The notes beneath the pieces were generated by a model. It worked only from the letters and a program-made list of their open reading frames with translations, was not told the DNA's origin and made no database searches. A DNA stretch of 64,000 bases from NCBI RefSeq assembly GCF_009498525.1, contig NZ_QSNT01000004.1, positions 190,932 through 254,931 of the forward strand. Direction: 5' to 3'. Positions 39,675 through 48,467 of the stretch are shown piece by piece. Made by a program: the position numbers and the translations under genes. Source of the stretch: Rhizobium sp. ICMP 5592 (GTDB lineage: Bacteria > Pseudomonadota > Alphaproteobacteria > Rhizobiales > Rhizobiaceae). Within the stretch, counting starts at the first letter, position 1; each line of letters opens with the position of its first letter.

Positions 39675-41372
39675 ATGCGGGTTACAGCGGCAAGTGCGGT
39701 TCTGCGCGCCCGGGCGATTGCGGGAACCTATGTGGTCATTCTGGCCTGGGACTTCGTCGCCGGCCAGGACGCCAAGAAAACCGGCCTGATGGGTTTCGCC
39801 ATTCAGCGCGAGGAGCTGAAGGACGGTGCCGTCGTCGAGCGCTATTGGATGACCGGCATCAAGCGCTTCAAGGACAAGGATAAGGGCTTGCCGCCTGGGA
39901 CGCCCGTCAGCACGGCGGAGCATCCGGTGCAAAGCTTCCAATGGGCCGACTATACGGCGGAAACCGATCACACCTATCGCTACCAGATCGTCCCGGTCTA
40001 CGGCACGGTGAAGATGCTGCAACTCGACACCGCCTCGGCCGTCACCCTCGAAATCGCGACCGAGCTGGAATATCTGCTCAATCCCGACAAGAGAAACGAT
40101 GAGGCCCACCACGACGTCTATTTCAATCGCGGCGTGATCGGCTCGCAGGCGTATGCCCGCCGTTTCGGCAACCGTATGCCCAATGCCGACAATCCTATGG
40201 CCGAGGAAATGGTCTGGCTGTCGCGCGGGCTCTTCGAGGCGCTCATCAAGTTCATCGGTCTTGCTGAGGATCACCGCTTCGCGCTTCGCGCGGCGCTCTA
40301 TGAGTTCCATTATCAGCCGGTCGCCAATGCATTCGCCAAGGCGGTGGAAGCCGGCGCCGACGTGAAGATCGTTTTCGATGACGAAAAGACCTACAAGGCT
40401 GCGAACGAAGCGGTCATCCACAATGCCCGGCTCGACGAAATGAAGGTGGTCATCCCGCGCACCGTGACCGAGGGCATCCGCCATAACAAATTCATCATCC
40501 TGCTCAAGGACGAAAAGCCGATCGCGGTCTGGACGGGATCGACGAATATTTCCGACGGCGGCATCTTCGGCCACTCGAATGTCGGCCACATCGTCTGGAG
40601 CCCGACAATCGCCGAGACCTATCTCGAATACTGGACACTGCTGTCGCAGAACCTGACGCCGACCAAGCTGCGACCAAAAAATCGCGCGCTGACGCCGCTG
40701 CCTCCTGGCCGCACCCAGCCAAACAGCGTCACGCCGGTGTTCAGCGCCCGCGACGAAAAGGACAGCAGCAAATCCCTGCAATGGTATGCCGACCGGATGG
40801 GCGAGGCGCAGGAGATTTCCTGCATCACGCTCGCCTTCAACCTCGACAAGGTCTTCAGTAAGGTGATCGCCCGGGACAATGACGTGCTGCGCTATATCGT
40901 CAAGGATGACGATCTTGGCGACGGCGAGATCATCGGACGCGATCGAGATGTTCTGTTCGCCGCCGGGGGACGGCTGGAGGCCGGCGCGCTGGCAAATTTT
41001 CTGGCCGAGCGCGACAATCCGCTCAACACCAACGATTACATCCATGACAAATTCATGCTGGTCGACCCGTTAAGCGACGATCCACTCGTCGTCAGCGGCT
41101 CGGCAAATTTCAGCCAGCCCTCGCAGCGCATCAATGACGAAAACATGATCGTGATCCGCGGTGATACGCGTGTCGCCGATATTTATTTCGGCGAATTCAT
41201 GCGTATTTTCGACCATCATTACGCCCGCTATGTCGTTAAGAAGCTCACCGATGCCAACAGGCAGGATCCGGATGCCGGATATTTGAAGGCGAACCCGGAC
41301 GAATGGCTGCGCGGCCAGTTCGACGAACGGAGCTATAAGGCCAAGCGACGGCGGTATTTCGTCGGGCCGTGA
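39675..41372 (+). CDS. Phospholipase-D-superfamily protein
   Basis: The 565-residue protein has two PLD-type half-sites. The second is canonical, H457-D-K459-F-M-L-V-D464 with GSANFS downstream. The first reads H270-N-K272-F-I-I-L-L, with Leu where the HKD aspartate should be, but is followed by the usual WTGSTNISDGG. No signal peptide or membrane segment is clear. Members cut phosphodiesters in lipids or nucleic acids. The first about 150 residues look like a separate beta-rich domain (TASAVTLEIATELEYLLNP at its end). GGGGATGAG precedes the ATG. It stands alone; the substrate is unknown. Confidence 0.8.
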   Translation: MRVTAASAVLRARAIAGTYVVILAWDFVAGQDAKKTGLMGFAIQREELKDGAVVERYWMTGIKRFKDKDKGLPPGTPVSTAEHPVQSFQWADYTAETDHTYRYQIVPVYGTVKMLQLDTASAVTLEIATELEYLLNPDKRNDEAHHDVYFNRGVIGSQAYARRFGNRMPNADNPMAEEMVWLSRGLFEALIKFIGLAEDHRFALRAALYEFHYQPVANAFAKAVEAGADVKIVFDDEKTYKAANEAVIHNARLDEMKVVIPRTVTEGIRHNKFIILLKDEKPIAVWTGSTNISDGGIFGHSNVGHIVWSPTIAETYLEYWTLLSQNLTPTKLRPKNRALTPLPPGRTQPNSVTPVFSARDEKDSSKSLQWYADRMGEAQEISCITLAFNLDKVFSKVIARDNDVLRYIVKDDDLGDGEIIGRDRDVLFAAGGRLEAGALANFLAERDNPLNTNDYIHDKFMLVDPLSDDPLVVSGSANFSQPSQRINDENMIVIRGDTRVADIYFGEFMRIFDHHYARYVVKKLTDANRQDPDAGYLKANPDEWLRGQFDERSYKAKRRRYFVGP

Positions 41373-41457
41373 CGAATTGCGCCCACTCCGCTCTTTTCAC
41401 AGGGACTAAACCCAGCCTAGGTTAGGGAGACCGAACTCCAGACAAGGCTGACGCCCC

Positions 41458-42378
41458 ATGGCAACGCACCGCTTCGTTCCGACCGCCTATCACAATGTCA
41501 TCGGCTCTCTTTCCCCGGCTTTGCACATTGCCGATGGCGACACCGTCGTCACTGAGACGCTCGATGCCGCCGGTTATGACAAAGACGATGTTCGACAGGC
41601 CCAGGGAGGAAACCCGATGAACGGGCCGATCTTCGTCGAAGGCGCGGAACCGGACGACGCCCTCAAGGTCGAAATCCTCGGCATGGTCCCGACGCGCAAC
41701 ACAGGGTTTACCCGCAGCGTCGTCGCCGGCAATGTCGTCGACCCCTGGGATATCAGAACATTGCCGGCAGGTGACAAGGCGATCTGGCAGATCGATCGAG
41801 AGGCTTTGACAGCACGGCTTTCCGAGCCGGTCGCCGGTCTGGAGAGCTTTGTGCTGCCGCTGTCGCCGATGATCGGCTGCTTTGGCGTTGCTCCATCCCG
41901 CGGCCAGGCCATATCGACCGCCACCAGCGGCGAGTATGGCGGCAACATGGACTACCGCCTGCTCGGACCCGGCACGACGATCTGGTTTCCGGTCTCTGCA
42001 CCCGGCGCCCTCTTCTTCCTCGGCGACTGCCATGCTGTGCAAGGAGACGGCGAGATCGTCGGCACCGGCATCGAGACCACTTTCGAAGTGACGGTGCGGC
42101 TCAGCGTCGAAAAGAAGAAAACGATCGTCTGGCCGCGCGGCGAGACTGCGGACGATATTTTCACCATCGGCAATGCCCGGCCGCTCGACCAGGCGCTACA
42201 GCACGCGACCAGCGAAATGCTGCGCTGGCTTGGCGCCGATTACGGCCTCGACAAGACCGCCGCAAGCCACCTGCTCGGCCAGGTCGTGCGCTACGATGTC
42301 GGCAATGTCTTCGATCCCGCCTATACGATGGCCTGCCGCGTTTCCAAGAGATGGCTGACGCGGCAACAGGCCCCGTGA
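41458..42378 (+). CDS. Acetamidase/formamidase family protein
   Basis: The 306-residue protein belongs to the FmdA/AmdA family of amide hydrolases releasing ammonia from formamide or acetamide. Landmarks are NVIGSLSPALHIADGDTVVT, MNGPIFVEGAEPDDALKVEI, PLSPMIGCFGVAP, SGEYGGNMDYRLLGPGTTIW and LFFLGDCHAVQGDGEIVGTG. It follows the PLD gene by 85 bp. A link to the isonitrile-hydratase-like gene at 30405 (which would yield formamides) is possible but the genes are 10 kb apart. Confidence 0.9.
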   Translation: MATHRFVPTAYHNVIGSLSPALHIADGDTVVTETLDAAGYDKDDVRQAQGGNPMNGPIFVEGAEPDDALKVEILGMVPTRNTGFTRSVVAGNVVDPWDIRTLPAGDKAIWQIDREALTARLSEPVAGLESFVLPLSPMIGCFGVAPSRGQAISTATSGEYGGNMDYRLLGPGTTIWFPVSAPGALFFLGDCHAVQGDGEIVGTGIETTFEVTVRLSVEKKKTIVWPRGETADDIFTIGNARPLDQALQHATSEMLRWLGADYGLDKTAASHLLGQVVRYDVGNVFDPAYTMACRVSKRWLTRQQAP

Positions 42379-42384
42379 AATCGA

Positions 42385-44130
42385 TTAGCCAGCGTCCAGC
42401 GACTGGTCTCGCCGCTGATTGCGGGACACATTCATCTCCTGCCGTTCCTGCGCCAGGCTGCTGACGGCGGCGCGCAGCCGCGGGTGGCGGGACATAAACA
42501 GGTTGAAATCACGACGTTCCAGAACAAGGAACTGGCAGAAATCGACGGCAACCACATCGGCGGTTCGACGAGCACCGGTCAACACAGCCATTTCGCCGAA
42601 GAAGGAGCCAGCATCGAGCGGGATCTCCTCGTCCTCAAGCTGCACTTCGACCGCGCCAGAGGCAACGAAGAACATGCTGTCGCCCCGATCACCCGAGCGG
42701 ATGACCCGATCGCCCGGCAATGCCGATCGTGGCCGGAAGAGTAGCAGCAACTCCTCCTGCGCGCCCTCGTCGAGTTCGGCGAACATCGGGAAGGTCTCGA
42801 TCAGCTGCTCGATTTCGAGATGGTGCTGCCGGTCGCGCTCCTCGCGCTGCTCGCTAATGACGGCCAGTTCGCGATACAAGCTATCATGCTTCGCCATGCC
42901 GTAATTGGACGCGAAGGCCGGCCATCGGGAAGAGACCCATGCCTCCAGCCTCCCGGTGCCGGCGAAAACCAGCTGATTGAGCGTGATCGACAGAATGGCG
43001 CCTGCTAGGATCAGATCCTGCCCCTCGCGCGGCAGCAGCCCCAGCGAAACGCCAAGGCCAGCCAGGATGAAGGAAAACTCGCCGATCTGGGCAAGCCCGG
43101 CGGCAACGGCAAACCCCATACTGGCGGGATAGCGCAGCAGCACCACGACACAGAACGCGATCAGCGCTTTCCCGAGAATGATGAGGGCAAGCACACCGAT
43201 GATCATCAGCGGTTCGCGCACCAGCACCGAGGGATCGAAGAGCATGCCGACGGAGACGAAGAACAGCACCGAAAACGCATTCTGCAACGGCAGGGAATCG
43301 GCCGCCGCCCTGTGACTGAGATGGGACTCGCTCATGATCAGGCCGGCGAAGAATGCACCAAGCGCAAAGGAAACGCCGAATATCTCCGCCGCGCCGAAGG
43401 CGATACCGAGCGCGATCGCCAGAACGGACAGGGTAAAGAGCTCACGCGAACCGGTGCGCGCGACGGAGGTCAGCAGCCAGGGAACGACCTTCGGGCCGAT
43501 GAAGATCGCCACGGCGGCAAATGCGGCCACCTTGAGCAGCGTAATGCCGATAGTCAACCAGATCGACCCCGTGGCGGCATGATCGCCCGCATCGGCATGT
43601 CCCCCGAGCGCTCCGGCAAAGGCCGGCAGCAGCACAAGCGCCAGAACCATCGCCAGATCCTCGACGATCAGCCAGCCGACGGCGACGCGGCCATTGGTCG
43701 AACTGACCAGGTTGCGCTCTTCCAGCGCTTTCAGAAGCACAACGGTACTGGCGACGGCAAGGCTCAGGCCGAGAACCAGGCCGGCACCGATCCCCCAGCC
43801 CCACAGCGAGGCCAGGCCGATACCCAATAGTGTGGCGATGGCGATCTGACCGATCGCACCCGGAATGGCAACCCCACGCACGGCGAGCAGATCGGCCGCC
43901 GAAAAATGCAAGCCAACCCCGAACATCAGGAGGATGACGCCGATCTCGGCCAATTGCGAGGCAAGCGCCATGTCGGCGACAAAGCCCGGCGTCGCCGAGC
44001 CGATCATCACACCGGCAACAAGGTATCCGACCAAAGGCGGCAAATGCAGCCGGTCGGCGAGATAGCCGAAAATGGCGGCAAAGCCAAAACCGGCGGCAAT
44101 CAATGCTATCAATGCGACGTCGTGCGGCAC
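42385..44130 (-). CDS. CPA2-family cation/proton antiporter with cyclic-nucleotide-binding domain
   Basis: The 581-residue protein has a KefB/YbaL-like membrane part of about twelve segments (LPPLVGYLVAGVMIGSATPG, ASTVVLLKALEERNLVSSTN, GWLIVEDLAMVLALVLLPAF, ALGAFFAGLIMSESHLSHRA). In place of the usual TrkA-N/RCK nucleotide domain, the C-terminus from about residue 440 carries a cNMP-binding domain (LIETFPMFAELDEGAQEELL, then GSFFGEMAVLTGARRTADVV, the FGE...R-x-A cassette signature). It should exchange K+ or Na+ for H+, gated by cyclic nucleotide. The GTG at 44130 follows GAAGG. Confidence 0.87.
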   Translation of the reverse strand: MPHDVALIALIAAGFGFAAIFGYLADRLHLPPLVGYLVAGVMIGSATPGFVADMALASQLAEIGVILLMFGVGLHFSAADLLAVRGVAIPGAIGQIAIATLLGIGLASLWGWGIGAGLVLGLSLAVASTVVLLKALEERNLVSSTNGRVAVGWLIVEDLAMVLALVLLPAFAGALGGHADAGDHAATGSIWLTIGITLLKVAAFAAVAIFIGPKVVPWLLTSVARTGSRELFTLSVLAIALGIAFGAAEIFGVSFALGAFFAGLIMSESHLSHRAAADSLPLQNAFSVLFFVSVGMLFDPSVLVREPLMIIGVLALIILGKALIAFCVVVLLRYPASMGFAVAAGLAQIGEFSFILAGLGVSLGLLPREGQDLILAGAILSITLNQLVFAGTGRLEAWVSSRWPAFASNYGMAKHDSLYRELAVISEQREERDRQHHLEIEQLIETFPMFAELDEGAQEELLLLFRPRSALPGDRVIRSGDRGDSMFFVASGAVEVQLEDEEIPLDAGSFFGEMAVLTGARRTADVVAVDFCQFLVLERRDFNLFMSRHPRLRAAVSSLAQERQEMNVSRNQRRDQSLDAG

Positions 44131-44239
44131 CGTGGCCCTTCCCGTTTTCCGGCGTTGCCGCCTTATCTCTACTGTTTCGCGCTACGCTAGCATCGCATTT
44201 ACGGGGACGTCTACGGGATGATGCGAAACAAAAGGCAAA

Positions 44240-44267
44240 CCGCCGCCTCGCCGAAACGAGGCGGCGG
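44240..44267 (-). terminator. Terminator of the xylitol-dehydrogenase-like gene
   Basis: Arms CCGCCGCCTCG and CGAGGCGGCGG with a 6-base loop, followed on the minus strand by a T-rich tail (GTTTGCCTTTTGTTT), 13 bp after the stop. Confidence 0.85.
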
Positions 44268-44280
44268 TGAAAGCAGGTTC

Positions 44281-45327
44281 CTACTGATCGAGAACGATCT
44301 GCAGCTTGACGTCGCTCGGGCGTGCTTCCACGGCGCGATCGAAGGCTTCGATCGATTGCTCGAATGGAAAGGTCTCCGAGATCAACGGCTTCAAGTCGAC
44401 ACGGCCGGAGGCGATGAGCGCGATAGAGCGTTCATATTGATGAGCATAGCGGAAGACCGTCTCGATGCGGACTTCCTTCGTCGAGGCCGTAGAGACATCG
44501 AAGCCGACCGGGGCGACCGGCAGGCCGACGGCAACGATGACGCCGCCTGGGCGCGGCAGTTCCATGACGGTTTCCCATGCCTTCGGCGAACCGGAGCATT
44601 CGAAGACGACATCGGCGCCCCAACCGTCGGTCAGGCGCTTGACCTCCTCGATCAGGTTCTTCTCGCGAATATTGACAGGGATCACGCCCTGATATTGCGC
44701 GGCGATATCGAGCTTCGGCTGGGCAAGGTCGGCGACGATGGCGCGGGCGCAGCCACCGGCAAGCGCTGCGATCGCCACCATGGTGCCGATCGGCCCGGCA
44801 CCGAGCACGACGGCGGTATCGCCGGGCGTGATCTTCGCCTTGGCCGCCGCCTGCATGCCGACTGCGAACGGCTCGACCATCGCACCCTCGGCGAAGCTGA
44901 CATTATCGGGCAGCTTGAAGGTATAATTGGCCGGGTGCACGACGAAGGGCGTCAGCACGCCATGGATCGGCGGCGTCGCCCAGAAGGTGACGGCGGGATC
45001 GACATTATACATGCCGAGGCGGCTGGCCTTGGAATTGGCATCGGGAATGCCCGGCTCCATGCAGACGCGATCGCCGACCTTCAGATGCGAAACACCGGCG
45101 CCGATTTCGACCACCGTGCCGGCCGCCTCATGACCGAGCACCATTGGCGCATTGACGATGAACGGGCCGATGCGGCCATGGGTGTAATAATGCACATCCG
45201 ATCCGCAGACGCCGACCGTATGGATCTTGATCTTCACCTCGCCCGGCCCGACCTCCTGCGGCAGGTCGATATCGCGCAGCGCCAACTCATGCTGACGCTC
45301 CAGTACCAGGGCACGCACCTTGCTCAT
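44281..45327 (-). CDS. Xylitol/polyol dehydrogenase, zinc-type MDR
   Basis: The 348-residue protein is an NAD-dependent medium-chain polyol dehydrogenase. It has the catalytic zinc ligands in VGVCGSDVHYYTHGRIG (Cys) and LGHEAAGTVVEIGAG (His-Glu), the nucleotide motif VVLGAGPIGTMVAIAAL, and DPAVTFWATPPIHGVLTPFV as in rhizobial xylitol dehydrogenases. The four-Cys structural-zinc loop is replaced by MEPGIPDANSKASRLGMYNV. The ATG at 45327 has AGAGGAAA upstream. No sugar transporter or kinase is adjacent, so the polyol (xylitol, sorbitol) is uncertain. Confidence 0.88.
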   Translation of the reverse strand: MSKVRALVLERQHELALRDIDLPQEVGPGEVKIKIHTVGVCGSDVHYYTHGRIGPFIVNAPMVLGHEAAGTVVEIGAGVSHLKVGDRVCMEPGIPDANSKASRLGMYNVDPAVTFWATPPIHGVLTPFVVHPANYTFKLPDNVSFAEGAMVEPFAVGMQAAAKAKITPGDTAVVLGAGPIGTMVAIAALAGGCARAIVADLAQPKLDIAAQYQGVIPVNIREKNLIEEVKRLTDGWGADVVFECSGSPKAWETVMELPRPGGVIVAVGLPVAPVGFDVSTASTKEVRIETVFRYAHQYERSIALIASGRVDLKPLISETFPFEQSIEAFDRAVEARPSDVKLQIVLDQ

Positions 45328-45606
45328 CACGTCTTTCCTCTTTCAGAAGTCAACTTCCCCGCCCCCGCATGGCCGCAAGGGCATCCTCGTCTGTTATATA
45401 GCCACGACTGACATCACAAAATGACCTTTCCGCGAAAACCAGACCAATTTGACGCAATGCAAGGCAAAATGGCGCGAACCGCCCATCAGCATATTAATAT
45501 TAGAATATAATTTTAAAGAGGCGCGCCAGCACTAAACATATTGGCAATATTGACTAGCGCTCCATTTCTTGCCCTTTTAGCAGATACGGAACAGGAGGAC
45601 GCTCAA
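45328..45606. other. AT-rich intergenic stretch upstream of the 45-residue membrane peptide
   Basis: About 280 bp; the part from 45490 to 45560 is strikingly AT-rich and probably contains promoters. No gene or repeat recognised. Confidence 0.35.
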
Positions 45607-45744
45607 ATGGTATATGACTGGACCGGCCAGCGCACCCGCCGGACGAAGGTGTTGCGCGCGACAAGCATCGGACTATTTCTTCTCTTTTTGATCACAGTCC
45701 CTGTTTTACTGCTGCATTACAACTTCATCCAGTACCCCTATTGA
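45607..45744 (+). CDS. 45-residue single-span membrane peptide
   Basis: The peptide MVYDWTGQRTRRTKVLRATS continues IGLFLLFLITVPVLLLHYNF and IQYPY. A basic juxtamembrane segment (RTRRTK) precedes one transmembrane helix (about residues 19-39), giving a likely N-in topology. AGGAGG lies 8 nt before the ATG at 45607, a strong ribosome site, which is the main support for this start over the longer frame from 45541. No family recognised. It is convergent with a drug-exporter gene 39 bp downstream. Confidence 0.6.
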   Translation: MVYDWTGQRTRRTKVLRATSIGLFLLFLITVPVLLLHYNFIQYPY

Positions 45745-45783
45745 GTCGCCGGACGACGATTGCCTTGGCCTGGCCGCTGTTGA

Positions 45784-47247
45784 TCACGCAGCCCTTTTCG
45801 TGCTCGCCTTCGGCTTTCGCGAGACGTTATCCCCAGCTTTCGGATCGAGCGGCAGGCAATCGAGCACGGCCAAGAGGGCGATGACGCCGAGCATAAGGAA
45901 AGCCAGGCGAAATTCGATGGCGGTGATCCCGCGCATGCCGAGGGGCGCACTGATGGCCTGACCGATGCGGATGCCAATGGCACCGACCGCGATCCCCATC
46001 CCCATGGTCAATTGAAAGGCCGTGCTGAACAGCGTGTTGGCGCCCGTCATCTGCCGCGGCGGGATGTCGGCGAAGGCGATGGTGTTCAGCGCCGTGAAAT
46101 GCATCGAGCGGAGCATGCCGCCGATGAACAGCACGGGGATGATGAACCAGATCGGCGTATCCGGAGAAAACAACGCACAGGCGGCGATGAAGATCGCATT
46201 GAGGATACCGTTGACGATCAGCACCGGCTTGAAACCGAAGCGCCGCAGGATCGGTGTCGTGCCCGGCTTCATCGCCAGATTGCCCGCAAAGACCGCCAGC
46301 GTCAGCATGCCGGCATGAAAGGCGCTCAGCCCGAAGCCGACCTGGAACATCAGCGGCAGCAGGAAGGGCACCGCGCCGATGGCAGTGCGAAACAGCGAGC
46401 CGCCCCAGATCGTCACGGCAAAGGTCGGCAACTTCAATCCCGAGAGATCGATCAGCGGATGCTCGCTTCTGCGGAAATGAACTACCGCGACGGCAAGCAG
46501 CACAAAGCCGGCAATGACATAGGCCCAAGCTTCCAGCCAGACCGGATCCGGACGGCCAATCAGCTCCAGCCCGTACATCAGGCTCGCCAGGCCGAAACCG
46601 CTGATGACGAAGCCGATCCAGTCGAAAGGAGGACGAGCGGCATTTTTCGTTTCCGGTATCAATATGAGTGCGAAGATGAACGCCACGATGCCGAGCGGCA
46701 GGTTGAGGTAGAAAATCCAGCGCCAGCTTGCATGGTCGGTGATGAAGCCACCGAGCGGCGGCCCCAGAATAGGCGCCACCAGAGCCGGCCAGGTGATGGT
46801 GGCAATCGCCGAGATCAACTGGTCTTTCGGCGTGTTGTTGAGGACCACGAGCCGGCCCACCGGCACCATCATCGCGCCGCCAATACCTTGCAGGATCCGC
46901 ATGGCGACGAAGGAACCAACACCATTGGCAAGGCCGCAAAGGACGGAGGCGAGCGTGAAGATGACGACAGCGGTGGTGAAGACCAGGCGCGCGCCGAACC
47001 GGTCACTAATCCAGCCGCTGATCGGGATGAAGATGCCGAGCGTCAGGAGATAGGCGCTCATGCCGATATTGAGGTCGACGGGCCGGGCACCAAAGGACGC
47101 GGCCATCTGCGGCAGGGCGGTGGCGATGACGGTGCCATCGAGGTTTTCCATGAAGAAGGCGCCAGCCACGAGCAGCGCAATCTGCAACGGCCGGGAGCCG
47201 GATGTCTGCACTGCATCCTCCCGCCTGCGCGTGGACATATCATTCAT
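45784..47247 (-). CDS. DHA2-family MFS multidrug transporter, first copy
   Basis: The 487-residue transporter has about fourteen hydrophobic segments and DHA2 motifs: FFMENLDGTVIATALPQMAA (motif D1-like), SGWISDRFGARLVFTTAVVI (motif A), MRILQGIGGAMMVPVGRLVV (motif B) and GPPLGGFITDHASWRWIFYL (motif C). It should export hydrophobic drugs using the proton gradient, possibly with a separate membrane-fusion protein that is not encoded nearby. The ATG at 47247 is chosen over 47286 for its shorter cytoplasmic tail; neither has a close ribosome site. Confidence 0.88.
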   Translation of the reverse strand: MNDMSTRRREDAVQTSGSRPLQIALLVAGAFFMENLDGTVIATALPQMAASFGARPVDLNIGMSAYLLTLGIFIPISGWISDRFGARLVFTTAVVIFTLASVLCGLANGVGSFVAMRILQGIGGAMMVPVGRLVVLNNTPKDQLISAIATITWPALVAPILGPPLGGFITDHASWRWIFYLNLPLGIVAFIFALILIPETKNAARPPFDWIGFVISGFGLASLMYGLELIGRPDPVWLEAWAYVIAGFVLLAVAVVHFRRSEHPLIDLSGLKLPTFAVTIWGGSLFRTAIGAVPFLLPLMFQVGFGLSAFHAGMLTLAVFAGNLAMKPGTTPILRRFGFKPVLIVNGILNAIFIAACALFSPDTPIWFIIPVLFIGGMLRSMHFTALNTIAFADIPPRQMTGANTLFSTAFQLTMGMGIAVGAIGIRIGQAISAPLGMRGITAIEFRLAFLMLGVIALLAVLDCLPLDPKAGDNVSRKPKASTKRAA

Positions 47248-47630
47248 TCCAAAACTGCTCCGAATCCGCCTCGCGTCCCCAGTCATCTAAACGGTTTCTC
47301 GACGCTTCCGATAGGCTGAAATCGTCACACCATTCGATGAAGCGATCACATTTCGCTTAATCGCCGGATCGGAATTTGATCACGACGCCCCGCCCTAACG
47401 CCTTCGTTTATCGAACAATCCGGTCAATCTGGCGCCAGTAGGCACAGCCATATAAGACATGATAGAGTCTTCGCCAAGATATGGCGCAACGAGAACGGCC
47501 AAGACAACGCCGACCAACTATGGAACCACCACGAGCGAGTCTGAACACACCAGCGTGAAGCCAGCTAAAGCCGCTATAAGCTGACGATTTCACTCGCGTC
47601 GCCTTCCAATCAGACATAAGAGTCCAACGA
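47248..47630. other. Gene-free stretch between exporter and GntR regulator
   Basis: About 380 bp, divergent promoters expected. A GATCAC motif occurs twice (near 47345 and 47378) about 33 bp apart; nothing else was recognised. The middle part has no coding character on either strand. Confidence 0.35.
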
Positions 47631-48425
47631 ATGAAACATGGCATTGATGCAATGATTGCTCCGGCGACCCCGATTTCGAAATTGATCGTCACGCAATCGC
47701 CATTCGATGCCTATGTCCGCAAATACGGCACCATCCCCCGCCGCGGCGTCTTCGGTTATTTCGTCCATGAACTCGGCCGCCGTATCGTCGGCGGCAGTTA
47801 CCCGGTCGGAGCAACGCTCCCGAACGAACCCGACCTCGTGGAACAGTTCGGCATCAGCCGCACGGTTATTCGCGAGGCGATGAAATGCCTGGCCGGCAAG
47901 GGGCTGGTGGAAATCAAGACCCGCGTCGGCACCCGCGTCAAGGAACGCGCCAACTGGCATCATCTCGATACCGACGTCATGGTCTGGTACTACGAGACCG
48001 GGCCGTCGGTCGAGATCATGCGCTCGATCAGAGATCTCCGGCGCGTACTGGAGCCGGAAGCAACGGCGCGCGCTGCCACGCGCGGCACAGACGAGGATAT
48101 CGCCGCTATCGCCGCCGCCTATGAGGACATGGTTTCCACTCTCGGCGATATCAACATCAATGCCGATGCGGATCTGCGCTTTCATACCGCGATCTTCGCC
48201 GCCACGCACAACATGGTCTACGCGCAGCTCATCGACCTGATCGCCATCGCGATCTACGCCAACCGCACGCTTTCAAGCCACGACGAAGTGGCCGAGGGCC
48301 AAAAACGCGCTTTGCCCTACCACAAGGCCATTCTCGACGCGATCGCCGCCCGCGATCCCGACGCCGCACTCAAGGCCTCGCACCACCTGCTCGATTCCTG
48401 GGGCGGCAACGACTACGATTTCTGA
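47631..48425 (+). CDS. FadR-subfamily GntR regulator (first)
   Basis: The 264-residue regulator has an N-terminal winged helix (GATLPNEPDLVEQFGISRTV followed by IREAMKCLAGKGLVEIKTRV) and an all-helical FCD ligand domain with metal-type ligands around RFHTAIFAATHN and PYHKAILDAIAARDPDAA. Such regulators sense carboxylic or sugar acids. A start at ATG 47652 is possible. It lies between two divergent or convergent drug exporters, yet FCD-type GntR proteins more often control catabolic genes, so its target may be elsewhere. Confidence 0.87.
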   Translation: MKHGIDAMIAPATPISKLIVTQSPFDAYVRKYGTIPRRGVFGYFVHELGRRIVGGSYPVGATLPNEPDLVEQFGISRTVIREAMKCLAGKGLVEIKTRVGTRVKERANWHHLDTDVMVWYYETGPSVEIMRSIRDLRRVLEPEATARAATRGTDEDIAAIAAAYEDMVSTLGDININADADLRFHTAIFAATHNMVYAQLIDLIAIAIYANRTLSSHDEVAEGQKRALPYHKAILDAIAARDPDAALKASHHLLDSWGGNDYDF

Positions 48426-48467
48426 GGCGCGACCGCCGCAAGAGCCGTAACGCTCATGCTTACTTCG

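Noticed and set aside
39486..41045. 519-codon open frame on the minus strand
   Set aside because: It lies opposite the PLD-family gene, which has HKD motifs and a ribosome site; the minus frame has low-complexity Arg/Gly-rich composition typical of antisense frames in GC-rich DNA.
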